NCBI GenBank assembly: GCA_029213045.1
Contig: JARGPN010000009.1
Span: 558,001-622,000, forward strand
DNA: 64,000 nt
From: Alcanivoracaceae bacterium
GTDB taxonomy: Bacteria; Pseudomonadota; Gammaproteobacteria; Pseudomonadales; Alcanivoracaceae
Direction: 5' to 3'
Both the position numbers and the translations under genes were made by a program. The stretch's first letter is position 1; the number at the start of each line of letters is the position of its first letter. Shown here one piece after another: positions 53,952 through 62,972 of this stretch. The notes beneath the pieces were generated by a model. It was not told the DNA's origin, did no database searches, and saw only the letters and a list, made by a program, of their open reading frames with translations.

Positions 53952-54287
53952 TCACTGCAATTTCTCACCGCACTTTGAACAAAACTCGGGCTTAACTAAA
54001 AAGTTTTGGTTGATTATAGTTTTACCGCAAGAGTCACAGAATTTCGTTGACCGGAGATTTAGAAAGGTTATGAGAACTACAGCAGGGATCATGATATATA
54101 GAGCCTGTCCACCAAATCCCATAGCAGAAGTGAAGCCTATAAAAAGCACGCCCGCACCTATAACAAAGGGAGGCCATAGTTTACGCTTTAGCTGTGCATT
54201 CTTTCCTAGAAAGAAAATAATGAAGCTAATTATTCCCAATACCACCCAAGTGCCAAAGAATATTGGAAATATTTCATCAGGGCTCAT
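53952..54287 (-). CDS. Cassette-encoded membrane protein with C-terminal zinc ribbon
   Basis: 111 residues. Three hydrophobic segments (IFFGTWVVLGIISFIIFFLG, FVIGAGVLFIGFTSAMGFGG, LYIMIPAVVLITFLNL), then a CxxC...CxxC zinc ribbon (CDSCGKTI, CSKCGEKL). A strong AGGAG precedes the ATG. It is the first cassette of the right array, with its 5' end touching repeat copy 2. No functional family recognised. Confidence 0.65.
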   Translation of the reverse strand: MSPDEIFPIFFGTWVVLGIISFIIFFLGKNAQLKRKLWPPFVIGAGVLFIGFTSAMGFGGQALYIMIPAVVLITFLNLRSTKFCDSCGKTIINQNFLVKPEFCSKCGEKLQ

Positions 54288-54304
54288 TCTTACTCCTTAC
54301 ATTT

Positions 54305-54692
54305 AACAGTTATTAGACAGCATGCTATGTTTCCAGAAAAAAGAAGCATGCTGTCTAACTCTGCTTCATTCTGGTTCGTTGTGGTAATTATTCAATAAAA
54401 TCAACGCTTCGCGTGTAAGCCATTTCTTACAGCCCTAACAAACATAGCAGGGGGTGCTGTCTAATTATTCATACTGTACAAAACATCAGTAATTAAAAAC
54501 AACGCCATAACGGCTCGATTATTGATGGTTTAACGGCTTCCAGACAAACATTGCGTGGTGTGAAAAAGAAGCACAAAAAAAGGCCGCCTCGTGGGCGGCC
54601 TTTTTGCGCGTGTTAGATTTCGCGGGTTTCTCTGAAGCGAACTTCGGGGTGACGTTCCTCCGCTAGGCCGAGGTTCACGCGGGTGGGCGCGA
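54305..54692. repeat. 388-bp direct repeat, copy 2 (attI-like region plus end of prfC)
   Basis: Starts at AACAGTTATTAGAC, the last bases of the ATTTAAC core at 54301-54307, and runs into the intact prfC. On the minus strand the edge reads GTCTAAT-AACT-GTTAAAT, resembling the L and R core boxes of a simple attI site. A 14-bp inverted repeat (54313-54326/54345-54358) lies beside it. Cassettes point away from it, as expected for an attI. Confidence 0.8.
54574..54606. terminator. Bidirectional terminator after prfC
   Basis: AAAAAGGCCGCC-TCGTG-GGCGGCCTTTTT, a 12-bp stem with A/T tracts on both sides, 7 bp beyond the prfC stop. An identical hairpin is in repeat copy 1. Confidence 0.9.
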
Positions 54693-56208
54693 GGTAGCAG
54701 AGGTGGCCCGCGCCGTCTTCGGCGAGGTTGTCGTAGGCTTTGTCGCGAAGCTTATCGATTTCTTTGTGGCTGTCAGCTTCTACCCAGCGGGCGGTGAATA
54801 CGCTGACGGATTCGTAGTTACATTCCACGCCGTATTCATGCTTTAGGCGGTGCGCCACGACGTCGAACTGCAACATGCCGACGGCGCCGAGAATCATGTC
54901 GTTATTTTTTAGCGGCATAAAGACCTGCGTTGCGCCCTCTTCGGCTAGCTGCCTTAAACCCTTGTGAAGCTGTTTGCTTTTGAGCGGGTCTTTCAAAATA
55001 ACGCGGCGGAACAGTTCCGGGGCGAAAAACGGAATGCCGGTGTAGCGCAGCATTTCGCCTTCGGTGAAGGTATCGCCCACTTGAATGGTGCCATGGTTGT
55101 GAATACCGATGATGTCACCGGCGTAGGCTTCTTCGATATTTTCTCGCTCACCGGCCAAGAAGGTAAGCGCGTCGCTAATGCGCACGTCTTTGCTGGTGCG
55201 GCACTGCAGTAATTTAATGCCACGTTTATATTGGCCGGAGCACACGCGCATAAAGGCAACGCGGTCGCGGTGTTTTGGGTCCATGTTGGCTTGGATTTTA
55301 AATACGAAGCCGGTGAATTTTTCTTCATCAGCGTTGACGTGGCGCTCTAGTGAGTCGCGGCCCGTTGGGCACGGTGCCCATTTCACTAAACCGTCGAGCA
55401 TATGGTCGACACCGAAATTACCTAATGCGGTGCCAAAGAAACACGGCGTCAATTTGCCGGCGCGGAATTCTTCTAGATTAAATTCGTGGCTGGCGCCGCG
55501 TACTAGCTCTAGGGTTTCGCGCAGTTCGTCGGCGTAACTGCCGAGCGCGGTGTCCATTTCAGGGTTTTCAAGGCCTTTAATTTCACGCACTTCTTGAATG
55601 GTGTGGCCCATGCCGGTTTTGTAAAGCACGGTGGTGTCGGTGAGGAGGTTATACACACCCTTAAAATTTTTGCCCATGCCGATGGGCCATGTAATGGGGC
55701 AGCATTTAATTTTTAAAACGTCTTCGACTTCGTCCAACACTTCAATGGGGTCACGCACTTCGCGGTCGAGTTTGTTGACGAACGTCAAAATGGGGGTGTC
55801 GCGCAGACGACACACTTCCATCAGTTTAATGGTTCGCTCTTCCACACCCTTGGCGCAGTCGATCACCATTAGGGCGGTGTCCACGGCAGTTAGGGTGCGA
55901 TAGGTATCTTCAGAGAAATCCGCGTGGCCCGGGGTATCCAGCAGATTCACGGTCGCACCGTGATAAGGAAATTGCATCACCGAGGTGGTGACGGAAATGC
56001 CCCGCTCTTTTTCCATCTCCATCCAGTCGGAGGTGGCGTGACGTCCTGACTTTTTGCCTTTAACGGTGCCGGCCATTTGAATGGCGTTTCCGAACAGGAG
56101 CATTTTTTCAGTGATCGTCGTTTTACCAGCATCCGGGTGGGAGATGATAGCAAACGTGCGTCTCTTATTTATTTCATTGACCAAACTGCTATCACCCATA
56201 CCGCTCAT
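54613..56208 (-). CDS. prfC: Peptide chain release factor 3
   Basis: 531 residues, standard RF3 length. G-domain motifs: SHPDAGKTT (G1), [13 protein letters not shown] (G2), [16 protein letters not shown] (G3), [10 protein letters not shown] (G4). A GTPase that recycles RF1/RF2 from the ribosome. Start at 56208 or at the ATG three codons in. Its 3' end is duplicated at 50310-50390. The cassette array is transcribed away from its terminator. Confidence 0.96.
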   Translation of the reverse strand: MSGMGDSSLVNEINKRRTFAIISHPDAGKTTITEKMLLFGNAIQMAGTVKGKKSGRHATSDWMEMEKERGISVTTSVMQFPYHGATVNLLDTPGHADFSEDTYRTLTAVDTALMVIDCAKGVEERTIKLMEVCRLRDTPILTFVNKLDREVRDPIEVLDEVEDVLKIKCCPITWPIGMGKNFKGVYNLLTDTTVLYKTGMGHTIQEVREIKGLENPEMDTALGSYADELRETLELVRGASHEFNLEEFRAGKLTPCFFGTALGNFGVDHMLDGLVKWAPCPTGRDSLERHVNADEEKFTGFVFKIQANMDPKHRDRVAFMRVCSGQYKRGIKLLQCRTSKDVRISDALTFLAGERENIEEAYAGDIIGIHNHGTIQVGDTFTEGEMLRYTGIPFFAPELFRRVILKDPLKSKQLHKGLRQLAEEGATQVFMPLKNNDMILGAVGMLQFDVVAHRLKHEYGVECNYESVSVFTARWVEADSHKEIDKLRDKAYDNLAEDGAGHLCYLAPTRVNLGLAEERHPEVRFRETREI

Positions 56209-56319
56209 ACCCTAGTTTGCACTTAAATTTGTACTTGTTCGTTACATTACCCTTGCGGGGCGAGAAAACGCATATGTTATCAATTGATAGCTTTATCAAT
56301 AAAACAACCGTGCTATAAA

Positions 56320-57234
56320 TTACTGCTCTAGAATGCTTTCCAGCTCATTTAGTTGCTGCTCATAAGCCTCTGGATTGTTTATCTTGAATTTCTCCAAGTT
56401 AAGAAGCTTCCACTTCACTGAAGGAAAGTTCTGATAGTCGTAAATCGACCAATCTGGCGTGAGGCGATGTAGGCTCAACAAGAAAGCCTTATCCTCTTCA
56501 CTCAAACTGGCTTTTACCGTTTCGATAAGCTGAAGCCTTGTGGCCTCATAATCATCGTAACTAAACTCAATCGCGGACATGCCTTCAAATTGGTTCTCGA
56601 AAGCCGTGCGTTGATCAAGTAAATGTGGATCAAGCATTTCATGGGTCGGGCGATTACTGCTTACCAACCCCAGAATAAATCCTTGCTTAATCTCGTCCGT
56701 AAACCCTTCGTTTTCTAGCCCTTCATTTTCAAACAAGAGCTTTACATCAAATAAATCTCTTGGGTGCTGCCTATCTAAAGCTGCACATAATTTTCCGCCG
56801 TATAGCTGAGCCAACGGCACCAACGGCATGGCGCAAAAGGCATCGAACTTCTCTTGGGCTGCCTCACAAAGAGGCGCTTTGTTGGGTTCACCCAGCAAGC
56901 CACGCCCTACCATATTCACTTCAATCTTGATGAGTACACCATGCTCATCAAGTTGTAGTTTACAAACCTTATCTTTGTGCTGAACCCGTATCGATGGGCG
57001 CAACGCTTCGATACGTTTCTTAATGCGGATCAGCGCCGCATTAATGCCATCAAGCGTTTCTTTACGCTCGGCAATCTCGACATAGGTTAGATCGATGTCC
57101 ACTGAAAGCCTTGGCATATCACGCACAAAGAGGTTAATCGCCGTGCCGCCATGCATGGCAAAGCATGCTTCTTTAGCGACTTCGGGCAACACGTCCAAAA
57201 GAAGCCCAACCTGCTTCTTATAGGCTTCATTCAT
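56320..57234 (-). CDS. abiEii: Type IV toxin AbiEii family nucleotidyltransferase
   Basis: 304 residues. The nucleotidyltransferase core is seen in MHGGTAINLFVRDMPRLSVDIDLTYV (GG...D-I-D motif), followed by KIEVNMVGRGLLG and AQLYGGKLCAALDRQHPRDLFDVKLL, as in AbiEii/JHP933-like proteins. Such toxins act by adding nucleotides to tRNA. It overlaps the antitoxin gene by 8 bp, antitoxin first. It lies beside an ardA remnant, suggesting a defence/counter-defence island. Confidence 0.88.
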   Translation of the reverse strand: MNEAYKKQVGLLLDVLPEVAKEACFAMHGGTAINLFVRDMPRLSVDIDLTYVEIAERKETLDGINAALIRIKKRIEALRPSIRVQHKDKVCKLQLDEHGVLIKIEVNMVGRGLLGEPNKAPLCEAAQEKFDAFCAMPLVPLAQLYGGKLCAALDRQHPRDLFDVKLLFENEGLENEGFTDEIKQGFILGLVSSNRPTHEMLDPHLLDQRTAFENQFEGMSAIEFSYDDYEATRLQLIETVKASLSEEDKAFLLSLHRLTPDWSIYDYQNFPSVKWKLLNLEKFKINNPEAYEQQLNELESILEQ

Positions 57235-58015
57235 GAGCGGCCTCTCCGTTCATAGAATCGAGAGCCTTTGGCACGGTTATCTGATACTTCGAAACATAAA
57301 CACCGTCATTCACGATGGCGCGTTTACCTGAGCCCAGATCAACCTTATCGAGGCTGATATAGCTAAGCCATTCATGGCCTGCCTTATCTGCCAAATACAA
57401 AAACAGGCGTTTTACCTTCACGGAAGTACAGCCTTCCAGCAATTTTTGAACGCTGGCTGGTCTTAGATTGTTTAGCCCTTCCATCAACTCAAACACTTCC
57501 AAAAGTGGTTGAGACTTAGGCGCCAGATAAAGGCACTCCATGACCGCTCGTGCGGGGCTGGATACTTTTACCTTAAAGCCCTTATGCTCTATTTCTACCA
57601 AGCCAAGTTCAGGCGGTAAAAAGGAGGTGAGCTTACAATCCACACTGACACCCCAATCCCGCCTTTTAAACCACAGAGGCAAACTGTCATCCTTGCCACC
57701 AAAGAGCTGTACTGATTTGGTAGACAACTCCAAATAATGCGCTTTGCCTTGCATGGATAGTGCGGTTTTAGCGGCTGGATGCACAGACAGACCTATCTGG
57801 CTTTGCAAGGCATAGATTCCGCCTAGATAGTCCACCTGATCGCTATGGCGTATAAGCGCCCCTGTACCTATAGAATCAAACCACTGGCTACGCTTATAGC
57901 GTTTCTGCAAATCAAGGCTGTAACCCTGATCAGCAAGCCATGCCGAAGAAAGCACGACGCCTAAAGGCTGAGTGCTGAGCAAATGGTTTAATTTTGACTC
58001 GTTTTCGGTACTCAT
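57227..58015 (-). CDS. abiEi: Type IV antitoxin AbiEi family protein
   Basis: 262 residues. An N-terminal winged-helix region (LSSAWLADQGYSLDLQKRYKRSQWFDSIGTGALIRHSDQVDYLGGIYALQ) and a C-terminal antitoxin domain with SSPARAVMECLYLAP and KRLFLYLADKAGHEWLSYI. AbiEi antitoxins repress their own promoter and counter AbiEii without binding it. A candidate operator palindrome lies 64 bp upstream. Confidence 0.87.
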   Translation of the reverse strand: MSTENESKLNHLLSTQPLGVVLSSAWLADQGYSLDLQKRYKRSQWFDSIGTGALIRHSDQVDYLGGIYALQSQIGLSVHPAAKTALSMQGKAHYLELSTKSVQLFGGKDDSLPLWFKRRDWGVSVDCKLTSFLPPELGLVEIEHKGFKVKVSSPARAVMECLYLAPKSQPLLEVFELMEGLNNLRPASVQKLLEGCTSVKVKRLFLYLADKAGHEWLSYISLDKVDLGSGKRAIVNDGVYVSKYQITVPKALDSMNGEAAHE

Positions 58016-58078
58016 AGTACCAATCTAATCTAATTTTTAAACTATATCAATCGAAGGGTTTATATTTTTTAATTTTTG

Positions 58079-58093
58079 GGTACTTTAAGTACC
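58079..58093. promoter_or_regulatory. Candidate AbiEi operator
   Basis: GGTACTT-T-AAGTACC, a perfect 7-bp inverted repeat with one central base, in an AT-rich promoter region directly upstream of the antitoxin gene. Confidence 0.5.
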
Positions 58094-58422
58094 TAAAAAA
58101 AGGATATTTTAAACTAAAAGCGACTTTACCGCCGCATTTTCGCCATTGAGGCCAACAGGATCAATAGCACTTTTGGGGCTCAGCCTTGGCGAGATTAGGA
58201 GACAAGATACGCGAAGCAGGGGCTATTCCTGTTAGTGATTCCAAAATATGTGCACTTCGCGGTATCCCGTCTTAATGGTGAAGATGTCACCACTCAGCTC
58301 CAGCTCACGCCCCATCTTTTCATAGTCGATATAAAACGCGAGGCTTTCGGGAATCTCGGCTGTATCGGTTGCTAGCTCTTCGGCAAAATCAGCGACACTC
58401 CTCGATAACACATGCCGCTGGA
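58094..58422. other. Region between abiE and the DUF1302 gene
   Basis: Contains the ardA remnant at 58232-58411. The rest (58094-58231) has no recognised gene or site. Confidence 0.5.
58232..58411 (-). pseudogene. C-terminal remnant of an ardA anti-restriction gene
   Basis: Sixty codons ending at TAA (58232-58234) read SVADFAEELATDTAEIPESL, FYIDYEKMGRELELSGD and TIKTGYREVHIFWNH. This is the characteristic C-terminus of ArdA antirestriction proteins (domain with IDYE.MGRDLEL.GD and the VHIFWN end). No start codon or N-terminal two thirds are present: upstream the frame runs into the DUF1302 gene. ArdA mimics DNA and blocks type I restriction enzymes. This piece is a relic of a mobile element. 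Confidence 0.75.
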
Positions 58423-59718
58423 TTAAAATCCAAACTCCAACCCCACCACCGCACGATCGGTTTCATCGAATTGTCCGAACTGGCCGTCTGCGTCGCCATA
58501 GAACAGATCGATGCCTGCCCACACGCGTAATGCATCGCTCACCAAGTAAGACGCTTCTGTTCTGAATTGTCCGTCTTGGTCTTCGTCGCTGTAGAGCGCA
58601 AAGAATTCCAGCTCTGCGGTTTCATTGAATAACGACCGCCGCACTAATAATGTTTGCTGCACGCGGGTGCGGTTGCGAACGATGTCCGAGGTGTAATCGG
58701 TGAGGGTGCTTTGAAAAAGCTGGTAGCTCAGAAACCAATCGGTGAAGCCGCGATAGTCGAGCCCAATGACGGAGCTAAACTCGGGGGAGACGGCGATACC
58801 GTCGTCGTCGAGGCTGGTGCGCAATTGGTAGGTGTCGGTGTTGTAACCCGCTTCCATTCTTAACACCCAATCACCAAACGCATTGCTGGCCGTTGCACCG
58901 AACAAATTATTTAATTTATACATAGGCGTCACGTCCACCTGCCCTGCATTGAACCGACGATAAATCACAGGACTGTCTTGACGGTGGTAGAGATAATTCA
59001 GGGTCAAGTCCCAGCCGTGATAAAACATTCGATAGCGCGTGCCGAATTCCGGTTGCCGTTCGGGGCGCTCGATATCATGAACAATAACTGGCGCTGGGGT
59101 CGCGCCCAACGCAGGTCGGAATTTTGAGCTGGTGATTTCATAGGGTGTGCCGGTGTCGGCCGATTTGCTGTAGGTATTATCGGGAATAATTAATACCTGA
59201 AGCGTGGAATCATCGGTGACATTAAATTCGGCGTTGACCATCCACAGAGGAATGCGGGAGTCCTCGAATTCGTCCAAATTAAATTCTCGATAATCCTGCG
59301 GGTTAACCACGTCGAGCACTTTTAGGCCGTCGGCTTGCCCCCATACCACTTGCTGTTTGCCAACACGCCAGTAACCCGCTAGCCATGGAAAATCCAGATA
59401 CGCTTCGGACAACAAGGCTTCACCATGACGGTTTGACTGCCACGGGCCGTTGATAGAATCGTAGTTGCGCTCGTTCGGGTTATCGACATAGATCTCGCCA
59501 TCTGCGACGGCCGTGAATTTTGGCATCAGGGTGTAGCGCAGGGAGGTGGTGATATCGCCACTGATTTCTGGCTTTACGCTGATCTCCGAATTTTGCAGCC
59601 CGGAATGGGTCAAGCCCGCAGCGACAACCGATTCAACGTCAGTGTTGATGTCGGGCGCGCTCATCGCGCCCGCATTGCCTACGCCGAGCAACGTTACAAT
59701 GACAGCGAATACGCGCAT
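58423..59718 (-). CDS. DUF1302 outer-membrane protein
   Basis: 431 residues with a signal peptide (cleavage near GNAGA-MSAPD) and a beta-barrel pattern ending in Phe (VVGLEFGF). The family signature GKQQVVWGQADGLKVLDVVNPQDYREFNLDEFEDSRIPLWM is intact. DUF1302 proteins are usually coded with MMPL/RND exporters and LolA-like proteins. It starts 3 bp after the stop of the MMPL fusion gene. Probably the outer-membrane partner in lipid or hydrophobic compound traffic. Confidence 0.85.
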   Translation of the reverse strand: MRVFAVIVTLLGVGNAGAMSAPDINTDVESVVAAGLTHSGLQNSEISVKPEISGDITTSLRYTLMPKFTAVADGEIYVDNPNERNYDSINGPWQSNRHGEALLSEAYLDFPWLAGYWRVGKQQVVWGQADGLKVLDVVNPQDYREFNLDEFEDSRIPLWMVNAEFNVTDDSTLQVLIIPDNTYSKSADTGTPYEITSSKFRPALGATPAPVIVHDIERPERQPEFGTRYRMFYHGWDLTLNYLYHRQDSPVIYRRFNAGQVDVTPMYKLNNLFGATASNAFGDWVLRMEAGYNTDTYQLRTSLDDDGIAVSPEFSSVIGLDYRGFTDWFLSYQLFQSTLTDYTSDIVRNRTRVQQTLLVRRSLFNETAELEFFALYSDEDQDGQFRTEASYLVSDALRVWAGIDLFYGDADGQFGQFDETDRAVVGLEFGF

Positions 59719-59721
59719 AGC

Positions 59722-62700
59722 TCACAACCCTCGTTCTAACGTACGACGCGTGAACAAGTCATCTTGCACGGGCGTTTGATAATCCACATCGGAAAATTCA
59801 AACAGGCTGTCATGTCCGGTCTTGTGGTTTTTTACTTCTAGGCGATGCTTTGTCCACAGGCCATCGACTTTTGAAATATCGGATGCTGTATAGGTTTTTA
59901 AATGACGATCTTTGAGGTCCCAGTATTCCGTTTTTAGTACGATCCAGTTTTCTGGATTTACCCAAAACGCCATACGCTGATAGCCCAACTCCTCCGCTAT
60001 TTCTGGCGTTTTGGTGGTGGCCGAGACTTTGTAGGTGGTGATCGAACCTCCCTCTACAGAAAGCATTTCCTCAGCGACGGCATGAAAATCAAAATCACTT
60101 TGTTCAATCTTTCCAGCCTTTTTAATGTCTTCATAGGTAAAGTCTGTGCCGAGAAAATAGTCGCCGCGATCGGACGCAGAAATACGTCTGACTTTGCGCA
60201 GCGCGGGTAAATAGAGCCATTGATCATCTTCAACATCGTTATTGGGATAGTCATAGGTCAGAAAGCCGGTATCTTTTACGTTGGTAGGGCTAAGGTAAAA
60301 CAGCAGCGTTCGCTTCTCTTTGCCAAAATATTTTCGATAACTGATGGCCGAGCGCTCGCGAGCTTTACCTGACTTATCGGTAAGCGTCATATGCATTTGA
60401 CTGATCGCGTGCTCGCCCTCATCCACTTGATTAATCTGCGACACGATGGTGTCGCCATCGGGCAGTTCCTTCGCATAGGACGACTTCGGCGCGGCAGTTG
60501 CCGCCAGCCCGATTACCAATGCAAGGCCGAGAGTGTTGACCGAGGCGACGCGACGGGGACTGCGCGCTTCAGTATTGTGCTGGCGATATAAAAACGCTGG
60601 CTTGAAGACCAACACCAGCGCTGGCAACAGCGCCAACGATGCAATAAAGCTCATGGTCACTGACAACACGACGATGGTGCCGAAGTTATTCAGCGGTACA
60701 ACCTTAGAGATGATCAACACGCCGAAACCACACGCCACGGCCAAATAATTAAACAATAAGGCGCGGCCCGTAGACGCATACAAATGCGTGACTAAATCCT
60801 GCGCGCTGGGCACATTGTCTTTAAATAAAGATTTCAAACGGTCGATGGTATGGATGGCAAAGTCGATGCCTAATCCAATGGCCACCGATGCGAACATGGA
60901 AGTGCCGATACCCAAATCAATGCTGAACAACACCATGGTGGCGTACACCATAAGGATCGATGTGATCACCGGCAGCACCGCGAACACACCCGCCACCCAC
61001 GAACGGAACAGCAGCATCGACACCGCCAGCACGCAGATCAAGGAAATGCCCACGCTAACAAAATGGCTACGCCCAATGTCTCTTAACCAGTGGTAGTTAA
61101 GATTGACGCGGCCGGTAATGGTTGCTGTTGCACCACTGTCACCGAAGTGCGATTGCACATAGCTTTCCAGTGATTGCACGACAGGTGATGTTTCAGAATA
61201 GTCGGCGGAGTCGAGATAAAAACGCACGTTGGCTAAACGGTAATCGTAGTCCACCACGTTATCGAAATCGGTCGGGTCACTGCTTGCGGAATACAACAGC
61301 AAATACTGCGCGGCGAGCTCTTTATTTTCTGGTAAGGCGTAAAAGGCTTGTTGATCTTCGTTCAGCGATTTATTCATTTGCTTGAGATAATCGACTAACG
61401 ACATGGAGCCGTTAACGTGCGGCAGCGTTTTTCCGTAGGCTTGTAGCGCCTCGATTTCAGCGAGCACACGCGGATCAAATAGCCCTTCAGCGGCATCCGT
61501 TTCGATGACGACATCGAGCGTATTGCTGCCGTGCATATGGGCGTTAATGGCTTTGTCCGCTTGGTAAATCGGCTCATCGTGATGGAACGTTTCGATGCGG
61601 TCATCGTTCACCCGCAACTGCAAACTCAGCACCAGCCCTGCCAATGCCAGTAGCGAAAATGCTGAAACCGTTGCTTTGGCATGACGCGTGGATGCTGTAC
61701 CCAACAACATCATGGTGCGTGCAAAGACATCTCGACCACTGGTGCGTTGCAACGCGACCCAGCGTTGACTGACCTTCGGTTTCATCAGCGTGATCGCCGC
61801 AGGCAATACCAACAGGGAATAGAACCACGCAATCAACACGCCAAAGGTAGTGAACAAACCAAAGTATTCAAATGGCGGCATGTCCGCCGAGGCATAGAGA
61901 CCGATAAATCCTGCCATGGTGGTGATGGTGGTTAAGGTAACCGGCCCCGCCATGGTGGTAACAGCCTCTTCGATGGCTTGCTTCGGGGTGTAATCTGGGT
62001 GCTTGGCCAATAATTCGTAATAGTGACTAAAGATATGAATTGAATCCGCCACAGCCATGCCAATCAAAATCACCGGCATGGCATTGGTGATCACATAAAA
62101 TGGCACGCCACTGTAGCCCATAAAACCCACCGTCATTAACACGGAGGCAGCGATCACCAAATTGCCCAATAACGCGGGGGCAAAACGACGAAACGCAATA
62201 ATTAAAATGATGGTGATGATTAAACCGGCCAACGGATTTAATCGGCTGGCATCGCGATCAATGTAATGCCCGAGGTAGCCGAGTACCGCCCCTTCACCGG
62301 CGGTATAGACCATGGTCGCGGCGGGCAGTTTTTGGCTAGCCACCAGCGTCTCTAGCGATTGATACGTCGCTTCGGCTTTGCTGTCGTCGTACAGCTCGGC
62401 AATGATTAACGTCATGGCACCGTCTTCCGACACCATCAGTCCATTGTACAAAGGGAAATTTTGAATCGCGTTTCGAACCGCGCTTGGCCCGCCATCTTCA
62501 AGCAAATCCATAAACGGCGAAACATCCATGCCGGCGCTGTTACCGACGATGTTGTTCTCCGTGGACAAACTCATGGTGCGGTCTTCGTTCACATTCGGTA
62601 GCGAATTCACAGCGTCGGTGAGTGACGACACTAACGCCAACACGTCGTCCGTATAAATCCCGTCCGCGCCTTGGTGCTCTATCGCAATAACCAGGGGATC

Positions 62701-62889
62701 ACTGATGCCAAAAATTTTACGTGCTTTGTTTTTATAAATTAGCGCTGGATTATCTGAGGATAAAAACGCATCAGCGCGAGTATCCTTAAATACCTTGCTC
62801 AGGCCGGACGCCAATAAGCCCAGGCAAAGCAGCCCTATCAGCAGTGTGGTTTTAGGGTATCGAATACCGAGTAATGTGAACGTTTGCAT
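59722..62889 (-). CDS. MMPL/RND exporter fused to a LolA-like lipoprotein-sorting domain
   Basis: About 1055 residues from the ATG at 62889, which has a spaced AGGA. The in-frame ATG at 62916 overlaps the operator and is less likely. Residues about 1-785 are an RND/MMPL permease: 12 membrane segments, two periplasmic loops, VILIGMAVADSIHIFSHYYE and SVAIGLGIDFAIHTIDRL. After a junction containing a signal-like segment (ALVIGLAATAAPKSSYA), residues about 820-1055 match outer membrane lipoprotein-sorting proteins (DDQWLYLPALRKVRRIS, GTDFTYEDI, WVNPENWIVLKTEY). In relatives these are separate genes. Confidence 0.85.
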   Translation of the reverse strand: MQTFTLLGIRYPKTTLLIGLLCLGLLASGLSKVFKDTRADAFLSSDNPALIYKNKARKIFGISDPLVIAIEHQGADGIYTDDVLALVSSLTDAVNSLPNVNEDRTMSLSTENNIVGNSAGMDVSPFMDLLEDGGPSAVRNAIQNFPLYNGLMVSEDGAMTLIIAELYDDSKAEATYQSLETLVASQKLPAATMVYTAGEGAVLGYLGHYIDRDASRLNPLAGLIITIILIIAFRRFAPALLGNLVIAASVLMTVGFMGYSGVPFYVITNAMPVILIGMAVADSIHIFSHYYELLAKHPDYTPKQAIEEAVTTMAGPVTLTTITTMAGFIGLYASADMPPFEYFGLFTTFGVLIAWFYSLLVLPAAITLMKPKVSQRWVALQRTSGRDVFARTMMLLGTASTRHAKATVSAFSLLALAGLVLSLQLRVNDDRIETFHHDEPIYQADKAINAHMHGSNTLDVVIETDAAEGLFDPRVLAEIEALQAYGKTLPHVNGSMSLVDYLKQMNKSLNEDQQAFYALPENKELAAQYLLLYSASSDPTDFDNVVDYDYRLANVRFYLDSADYSETSPVVQSLESYVQSHFGDSGATATITGRVNLNYHWLRDIGRSHFVSVGISLICVLAVSMLLFRSWVAGVFAVLPVITSILMVYATMVLFSIDLGIGTSMFASVAIGLGIDFAIHTIDRLKSLFKDNVPSAQDLVTHLYASTGRALLFNYLAVACGFGVLIISKVVPLNNFGTIVVLSVTMSFIASLALLPALVLVFKPAFLYRQHNTEARSPRRVASVNTLGLALVIGLAATAAPKSSYAKELPDGDTIVSQINQVDEGEHAISQMHMTLTDKSGKARERSAISYRKYFGKEKRTLLFYLSPTNVKDTGFLTYDYPNNDVEDDQWLYLPALRKVRRISASDRGDYFLGTDFTYEDIKKAGKIEQSDFDFHAVAEEMLSVEGGSITTYKVSATTKTPEIAEELGYQRMAFWVNPENWIVLKTEYWDLKDRHLKTYTASDISKVDGLWTKHRLEVKNHKTGHDSLFEFSDVDYQTPVQDDLFTRRTLERGL

Positions 62890-62916
62890 GGCGATTCCTG
62901 CCTTATGATTAAACAT

Positions 62917-62931
62917 GTGTATGCATGTAAT
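62917..62931. promoter_or_regulatory. MarR-type operator before the MMPL gene
   Basis: GTGTATGCATGTAAT, matching GCGTATGCATGTAAT at 63430-63444 in 14 of 15 bases. It lies 28 bp upstream of the chosen MMPL start. Confidence 0.65.
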
Positions 62932-62972
62932 TGTGCAGCATTTAATGCCTAACGATTGCGTCGCCGCAAAAA

